Shown: piece after piece, positions 58,837 through 64,000 of the stretch
Numbering within the stretch: position 1 is the first letter of the stretch
How the letters are laid out: each line of letters opens with the position of its first letter
Source: Carettochelys insculpta
Taxonomy: Eukaryota > Chordata > Testudines > Carettochelyidae
Length of the DNA: 64,000 bases
Direction: 5' to 3'
Assembly (NCBI RefSeq): GCF_033958435.1
Contig: NC_134150.1
Location: 36,079,501-36,143,500 of the forward strand
Position numbers and translations under genes: made by a program
The notes under the pieces: generated by a model
Told to the model about the DNA's origin: nothing
Databases searched by the model: none
What the model saw: only the letters and a program-made list of their open reading frames with translations

Positions 58837-61189
58837 TGCCACCACTGGGAGCATAGTTTTATCTACAGACCTTATAACTAAAGTTACATAGGTGCTTTCT
58901 GAACTGGTGACACTAACTTATAAAAACCAGTAGTAAGTTTGCAAAAACAAACTGTGAGATATTAAAAATTATCTTTTTCAGTCTTCACATTTCATTGAGA
59001 GGTCACTTGTACCAGGCGATAGGGTCTGGCTGTGTAGGTCAGTCAATGTGATTGAACCCTCTAGTTTGCTTGTCAGGAAATGGTTCACTTCCAAGGTTAC
59101 TATATTAGTATTTATGAGCATGTGGGGTTTGGTGCAGAGTTGTTCAATCATTGATGGCTGCAGATTTTTATTTTTCTGATTTAAAAAATGAGAGATTGGC
59201 CTCTTCTGAGGTACAGAACAGTGCGCTTTTAGCTTTCAGAACACTCTTACTTCTTTGCTTCCTGAACATTACCAGAAGCAAAGTGGCTAAAGATGAAAGC
59301 ATGTTATCATGTTTTTAATGAGGTAAGCAGGGAAGGGAGAATTCCATTTAAAAAAAATATTGAGAAATCAACATTTGGCTAGTTCACCCTGTTTATGCTA
59401 TTGGCTATTTTGGAGGTAGAGGTCTTGTTTTGACCATATTTTTTTTTCCGGACCTAAGCAACCTTCCCAATGAAGGGAATGAAGCTTCAGGAAAATTTTC
59501 AGTTTGTATGGTTTTGGCAGAAATGTCAAAATTCTCAACCAGCAAAGTGGTTTGCTAAATAAGATGGGTTTGCTGCACTGGGGCATATATGCACTTTAAT
59601 TTGTAAATATGAACAGCATTTGTGTACCTTCAGAATGTTTAAAAATCTGTTGCATGCAAAACAAATTACTTTCTTTAGGAGAAGATCCTGTAGAACTGGC
59701 ATCTGAATTCTTACCTTTTTAAAAAAGTTGACTATCCAGAAAAAGTTTTTTTAAGTGCACACACAATTATAACTTCAATATGGTGCTGAAATTTGGAATA
59801 TGTTCTGCTTTAAATAATATCCTCTTTTGCTGTCAATACGTATCTGTACTTGTTTTACTTTTTGCAAGAGCTTTTCAAAGTGAAGACCTTTAGCAGACAA
59901 AATTTTAACAAGCTAGACATTTAGTTCCATAGAAGAATTTACTTGGTGTGAAAAATAAATTACTAGAAAGACTGTGCTTCTAAAAGATAATTAATAAAAT
60001 TCCTCTGTGTGATGACAAAGTTGACATCTTGCCTAATGTCTGGAAGAAAAGAAAGTATTTGGAATTGCACAGCCAGAATAAAATGTTCTATTTCACAACA
60101 AGGCCAGGCCTTCATCTTACAATTATTTCTACAAGAATAAAGGTCACTTTCTGTTTGCTAGGTTGATTGCACGAGTCCTGTAGAGTAGACTTTCAGGAGT
60201 GAATTCACATCATGTTTATATAATCTTGATTTCACAGCAAAGTCAGCTGGTCTGGAATTGTTGGCATAGATGATGTCCAAATCTGTCCTTAGGTTGTCCA
60301 AGGCTAGAGGCAAGAGTTCAAGATTATAGATGATGGGTGATCAAACTGTGATTTCCTGCCTCTTTTGTTTCCACTGTCATTGAAATGTTTAGCAGTAAAG
60401 TCATGTTTTTCTCTTTATTTCTGACATGCATGAATGTATTTGTTAGGTTCTTCTGCCACATGAAGCTAGTTTTGCAGCACTGTGTAGTTCATGGAAAGGA
60501 GTATCACATTTTATTCTGGACTATGCTGTGTGCAAACCCATTGGTTGGAATCATGTGTCAACTGAACCTAATCTTTAAAAATACCCTATTATGTTTCTGT
60601 AGAAAATGCTTATGCAAAGGCATCGCTCCAACAGGCCAAACTGTCGTCATTCAGGCTCAAATTTGACACCTCTGGAGCTTAATGCACATGTTGCTACTGC
60701 CTGAGCTTAAAGACATATCTCTGTTAGCCACAGCTATAGTAGACTCATCAAGCTGTAGTTGGTTTAGGTACCTCTACGTGTGACACTTTATCCCCATCAA
60801 GCTAGCATGGCTTTTTGCTTCATTTGCATAAACCATTACTGTGGATTTGCATTCACATGGAACACTTGCATATGAAAATGGCTGGTTACATGCATGCGTA
60901 CCTTTTTGCCATTTCTGTGCTTTAAACAACCAATTTGCAATTTTGAGTGTAAGTTTTGAAAATCAGGACTTAACTCTGTGTGTCTTCGGTATAGAGGAAC
61001 ATTGGAGAGCAGGGCAAGGCACTGTGGGACAATTCGTTAATTGTTTAAATTGGAGATGCTCCTTTAGTGTCAATGGAGCTATGCTGAGTTGTACCTGAGA
61101 ATCTCGCCCTTTGTCGGTTGCTGTTTATTAAGAGAAGAAAGGGAAGCAGCAATAGTTAGGGAGACATGACATTGTTGCAAAGTGACTTA
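58837..61189. other. Unassigned intronic DNA
   Basis: No gene or confident repeat in 2.3 kb; the 85- and 93-codon frames at 60385-61098 have no family match. Confidence 0.45.
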
Positions 61190-61480
61190 GCCTACTAGCC
61201 CAGAAGATCAACCCACTCTTGGTCAATCTTCTGGGGTTTCATTTCGTGCATCCATACTAGATGTGTGAAATCAACCTCACAGGGGTTGCAGTTGACCACT
61301 GTACTTTTCATGAGACTCAAGGAGTAAGGGAGGTCGATGAGAGAAACTCTCCCATTGACCTTTGCTTAGTAGGGATAGCCAAGAAAGCTGAGCTTATATA
61401 GGTCAATTCTAGTTTTGCAATTGATGTAGCTAGAATTGTGCATCTGCAGTCAACTTACTTTGCCTAGTGTAGACACAGCC
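61190..61480. mobile_element. PIF/Harbinger-like MITE (GTCAAT type), TSD TTA
   Basis: Right terminus GCCTAGTGTAGACACAGCC is intact; the left reads GCCTACTAGCCCAGAAGATC, having decayed. TTA flanks both sides (61187-61189 and 61481-61483). It shares GAAGATCAACC and the AAGGGAGGTCGATGAGAGA hairpin with 46308. Confidence 0.82.
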
Positions 61481-61483
61481 TTA

Positions 61484-63104
61484 GACTCTGCTTGCTTGAA
61501 CACTCTCTCTCTTTCTCTCTCGGTTTCTTACTTGAACAGAGGGGCAAATGCAGAACGTCATTAAGAATGAGAAATGTGCCCATCTGCCACTTTTGCACAA
61601 TGCCAGCTGGATTGTCATGAAACATTCCGGCCATTGCACACAGTCTGCTCATGTCTAGCTGGCCTTTTACAGCAAGTGTTGATGTGTAATAGCCCGCCTG
61701 TGAATCTGTTGCAATCAGTGCAACTGATATCAGACCATGTGGCATACTGTCCTCCCTCAGCTTTGAAAGAGCGAGTAATACAAAGCCAACAATGACTCTG
61801 CAGTGCACTGGGGTTTTCTGTGTGAAAAGAAAACTGGGGTAGCATTCTGATTCTTTGACAAGCGCAAACAAGGGATAGCGAGGCAGGGAGCATGCTAGTC
61901 TAAGACTAAGTGCAATAATCACTTGTTCTCCTGAACAGAGAAAGATAGCAAAGATGTTTGTCTCACAAAGGTAGCACTGAGGGGGCTGTGCTGGAGGAAC
62001 CAGTTCTTACTCTGTAGGGAGAAGGTTTATTTGCTGAAATAGTGTTACATCACTGAAAATGATGAACTCATCTCCCATTGACAGGCCAAGCATTTTAGGT
62101 AGCTATTGATCATAGGGGCCCTTTCAAATGAGAACTGCATGCCAACGATTACCTATTTGTGCTGACAGCAGTAAACATCACTGTCTCTTTTGTTACTCTG
62201 TATCCCTTCCCTAGTCTTTCTTTGGGAGTCCAACTGGAGACACGATGAGCAGCTATTTAGAGTAACAAGCGCTGTAAGTACTCTGCATCTCTGAAAATCA
62301 TGACCAGTTGAAACTCCCCAAGTGAGGCTCCAAAACAAGGACCTGTGCTTGAAAAATTAGGTGCTAACAGTTCGGTTTTGAAAAATAAATTTATTCTCGC
62401 TGTGACCTTGGATCTGGCTCTCATTTTTTGTGCTCCATATAACCATTAAATTTTCTGTGCCTTTTTTTTTCTCTCCACTCTCTCTATGGTTTTCCTGCCA
62501 GCTCCCCTGCCATGGAAGTCCCATCAAGGAAATAGCCTTTTAGTTGGTTATCTCTATTCAGTGATAAGAATGAAACGCTTCAGAAAGAGAGACTGTCCAT
62601 GTACCGATTCCCAATCAATTTTATTTTGCTTTTAACCTCCCTCCCTTGTCCAGATGTTCCTGTGATGACAGGGTGCGTTGGTGATCACATACAGTGTGAC
62701 ACAAGTGGTATTTAACTTTAGCCTTCAGATCCACCTCCAGAAGGATGTGCACATTCCATTTTCAATCTTCTACAGGGGTAAACAACCTTTTGATTATGGG
62801 GGAACCAGAAAAAACCAGCTTTGTTAGGAGGGGAATTGACATTTTCCATCTGCTGCTAGAGTGTATGCAAAGGGAAATTTTTGTGACACGGAACTTTGCC
62901 CTTGAGCAAAAGATTTCTTCACTAGCTCAGAGATTTATTAAATTAGCCTAAGCTTACAGCCTTTGATTCAGCAAACTATTTCAGTATATTCCAATGCTGT
63001 TCATACGTGCTTATGTCTCTTGATTTCAGAAGGATTTAAGCACGTGCTTAAGTTTTTTTCTGAATGAGCATTATGGACTCTTAGGGTATATCTGCACAAT
63101 GTGG
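61484..63104. other. Unassigned intronic DNA
   Basis: The 152-codon minus-strand frame at 61464-61922 overlaps a MITE end and has no family resemblance. CAGGGGTAAACAACC at 62773 resembles a lone hAT terminus. A lone GGGTATATCTGCACAATG at 63083 resembles a MITE end. Confidence 0.4.
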
Positions 63105-63450
63105 GCCAGGGGCACGCCTGCTGACATGTAGAGGCAAAAGGGGTAGTTGCCCCAGGCCCTGGAGTTGCAAAAGGGCCTAGAGTTCTGACTGCTGGCACTG
63201 CACAAGTAGCAGTGGTGGGGGTCAGAGCTCTAGGGCATCTTTGAAGTGCCACCTCTGTGCTCCTCTGCCAGTCTGCATGGCTCTGAGGCAGAGGGGTCAG
63301 CCAGAATCACAGTCTGGCCAGTGCTAAAGGCAGACTGTCCTAAGTCCTGCCTTTTGGAGATGCAGGGTTGGTCCCCTACTCTCACCTTGTCCAAGGGCTC
63401 ATGGCGACTGCTGGCTCTGCTGGTCGGGGATAATGTGGACAGCAGCTCAG
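63105..63450. repeat. GC-rich interspersed repeat, copy 5
   Basis: It shares GTTGCCCCAGGCCCTGG, GCATGGCTCTGAGGCAGAGG and CACCTTGTCC with the copies at 34478 and 16843. It is the last repeat before the exon, 390 bp upstream. Confidence 0.6.
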
Positions 63451-63817
63451 GCTAAGAGCTTAAATATATACACCAGCGGTCGAGCAGTTCTGTACTCCAA
63501 TGACTAGACCAGGCAGCAGCTATTTTCCATGTGTTAGCCTGAGAAGTGCTATTGCATACTTGTCTGTCCAAACTGGGAATTACACCTTCTGCTACTGTGT
63601 AGATGTAGTTTTGCATGTATCAGTTTTGCAGTCCTTTCTATCTGCCTGTGTGTTGCAGATTGAAAATTTGCTAACCACTACTTTGTGCAGGAAGGTTCAA
63701 AGAGAAGCTGAGTTATGTGACTGTTTTTCCTTTTCAAATGAACATGGAGTCCAAACTTGCTACTTGCTATTTCCAAAAGCCAAGAAGCTCAGTGAACAAG
63801 TGGATATTGAAAGCCCG
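63451..63817 (+). other. Intron end before exon 2
   Basis: Plain sequence leading to the acceptor. A branch-point-like TGCTAAC lies at 63669 but is about 160 bp from the AG; a weaker candidate around 63790 is at a more usual distance. Confidence 0.4.
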
Positions 63818-63835
63818 TTCCCTTTATTTCCTCAG
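63818..63835 (+). promoter_or_regulatory. 3' splice site (acceptor) of CDH13 exon 2
   Basis: The tract TTCCCTTTATTTCCTCAG is strongly pyrimidine-rich and ends in CAG directly before the in-frame exon. A second AG follows inside the exon (TTTGCAG at 63854-63860) but lies in the conserved coding frame. Using it would remove the end of the signal peptide, so the upstream AG is preferred. Confidence 0.85.
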
Positions 63836-63947
63836 GTGCTGCTGCTTGTATTTGCAGAAGATTTAAAATGCATCCCTGGATTCCAGCAAAAGATTTTTCA
63901 TATTGAACAGCCGTCTGAATTCACTGAGGACCAGCCAATTCTGAACT
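63836..63947 (+). CDS. CDH13: CDH13 (T-cadherin) exon 2: end of signal peptide and start of prodomain
   Basis: This 112-bp internal exon is read in frame from its first base. It encodes [12 protein letters not shown], continues through [16 protein letters not shown], and ends at an Asn codon plus the first T of the next codon. I recognise the N-terminus of T-cadherin: a hydrophobic end of the signal sequence, likely cleavage after the Ala before EDL, then the Cys and the PGFQQK.FHI.QP.EF prodomain start. T-cadherin is a GPI-anchored cadherin of the plasma membrane that lacks a cytoplasmic tail and binds adiponectin and LDL. The exon is flanked by a pyrimidine-rich tract ending in CAG and by the donor GTAAGA. 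It starts in phase 0 and ends in phase 1; the split codon begins with T, as expected for the Leu that follows Asn in this family. No stop interrupts it. Exon 1, with the start codon, must lie upstream of the window, and exon 3 downstream. The identification rests on recalled family sequence and was not searched. Confidence 0.9.
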
Positions 63948-63953
63948 GTAAGA
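63948..63953 (+). promoter_or_regulatory. 5' splice site (donor) after CDH13 exon 2
   Basis: GTAAGA follows the exon immediately and matches the U1 consensus GTRAGT at five of six positions. The reading frame stays open beyond it for a while, so the boundary is set by the donor and by homology ending at Asn. Confidence 0.82.
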
Positions 63954-64000
63954 AATGTCATTGTCATATGTCATTTTTTGCAAAAAATCTGTATTACCAG

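Larger units (their letters stand above)
1..63835 (+). other. CDH13: CDH13 intron 1 (3' portion), repeat-rich
   Basis: Everything upstream of the exon at 63836 is inferred to be the distal part of CDH13 intron 1. In known vertebrate genes exon 1 encodes only about 15 residues and is separated from exon 2 by a very long intron. I see no CpG island, no start exon and no other spliced coding exon in this interval. A separate gene or non-coding RNA nested in the intron cannot be excluded from sequence alone. Confidence 0.75.

Noticed and set aside
61464..61922. 152-codon minus-strand open frame
   Set aside because: It overlaps the end of a MITE, has no recognisable domain and no splice or promoter context, and such lengths arise by chance in 64 kb.
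63854..63860. Alternative splice acceptor inside the CDH13 exon
   Set aside because: The TTTGCAG has a poor pyrimidine tract and its use would delete the end of the signal peptide and shift the expected exon start.

Overview
The window looks like vertebrate, and specifically turtle, nuclear DNA. The evidence is a tRNA-derived SINE of the hidden-necked-turtle type at 4087-4290, a nearly intact CR1 LINE with an octamer TTCTTATG tail, and many PIF/Harbinger-like MITEs and Penelope-like short repeats of the kinds abundant in turtles and crocodilians. I lean to a softshell or related cryptodire, but this is inference. There are no prokaryotic features.

Only one host exon is visible. Positions 63836-63947 (+) form a 112-bp exon with a good acceptor and donor. 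It translates to the end of a signal peptide and the start of the prodomain of T-cadherin (CDH13 exon 2). The preceding 63.8 kb is therefore most simply the 3' part of the very long CDH13 intron 1. No exon 1 or CpG island is visible, and the other short ORFs lie in repeats or plain intronic DNA.

Layout. 1-4.3 kb: hAT-type MITEs, an old CR1 split by a pogo-type MITE, a GC-rich repeat and a tRNA-SINE. 4.4-7.6 kb: CR1 with an uninterrupted 999-codon ORF2 (endonuclease plus reverse transcriptase). 8.3-9.4 kb: hAT elements, one carrying a nested MITE. 9.4-16.5 kb: mostly plain intron with a duplicated 140-bp segment. 16.5-30 kb: dense MITEs that share the terminus GGCTRTGTCTACAC, a hAT with an 8-bp target duplication, pogo-like elements, and short repeats with a hammerhead-ribozyme-like core, often as inverted pairs. 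33.6-34.0 kb: a near-perfect 357-bp palindrome made of two such repeats. 34.5-38.2 kb: pogo-like MITEs and a solo LTR with a (CACAA)13 microsatellite. 39-48 kb: more MITEs and inverted pairs, plus an LTR-like repeat broken by two MITEs. 48.5-49.4 kb: a young 5'-truncated CR1 on the minus strand. 51.9-53.9 kb: an older CR1 on the minus strand split by a 696-bp MITE with an AAT target duplication. 54-61.5 kb: LTR-like repeat, CR1 relic, pogo-like MITE and a final MITE. 63.1-63.5 kb: GC-rich repeat. 63.84 kb: CDH13 exon 2.

The elements work together only as parasites and hosts. CR1 could supply retrotransposition machinery, whereas the MITEs and short repeats encode no recognisable enzyme and must have been mobilised in trans. 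The most unusual signal is the conserved CTGANGA / stem-loop / GAAA core in at least two short-repeat families with different stem sequences.
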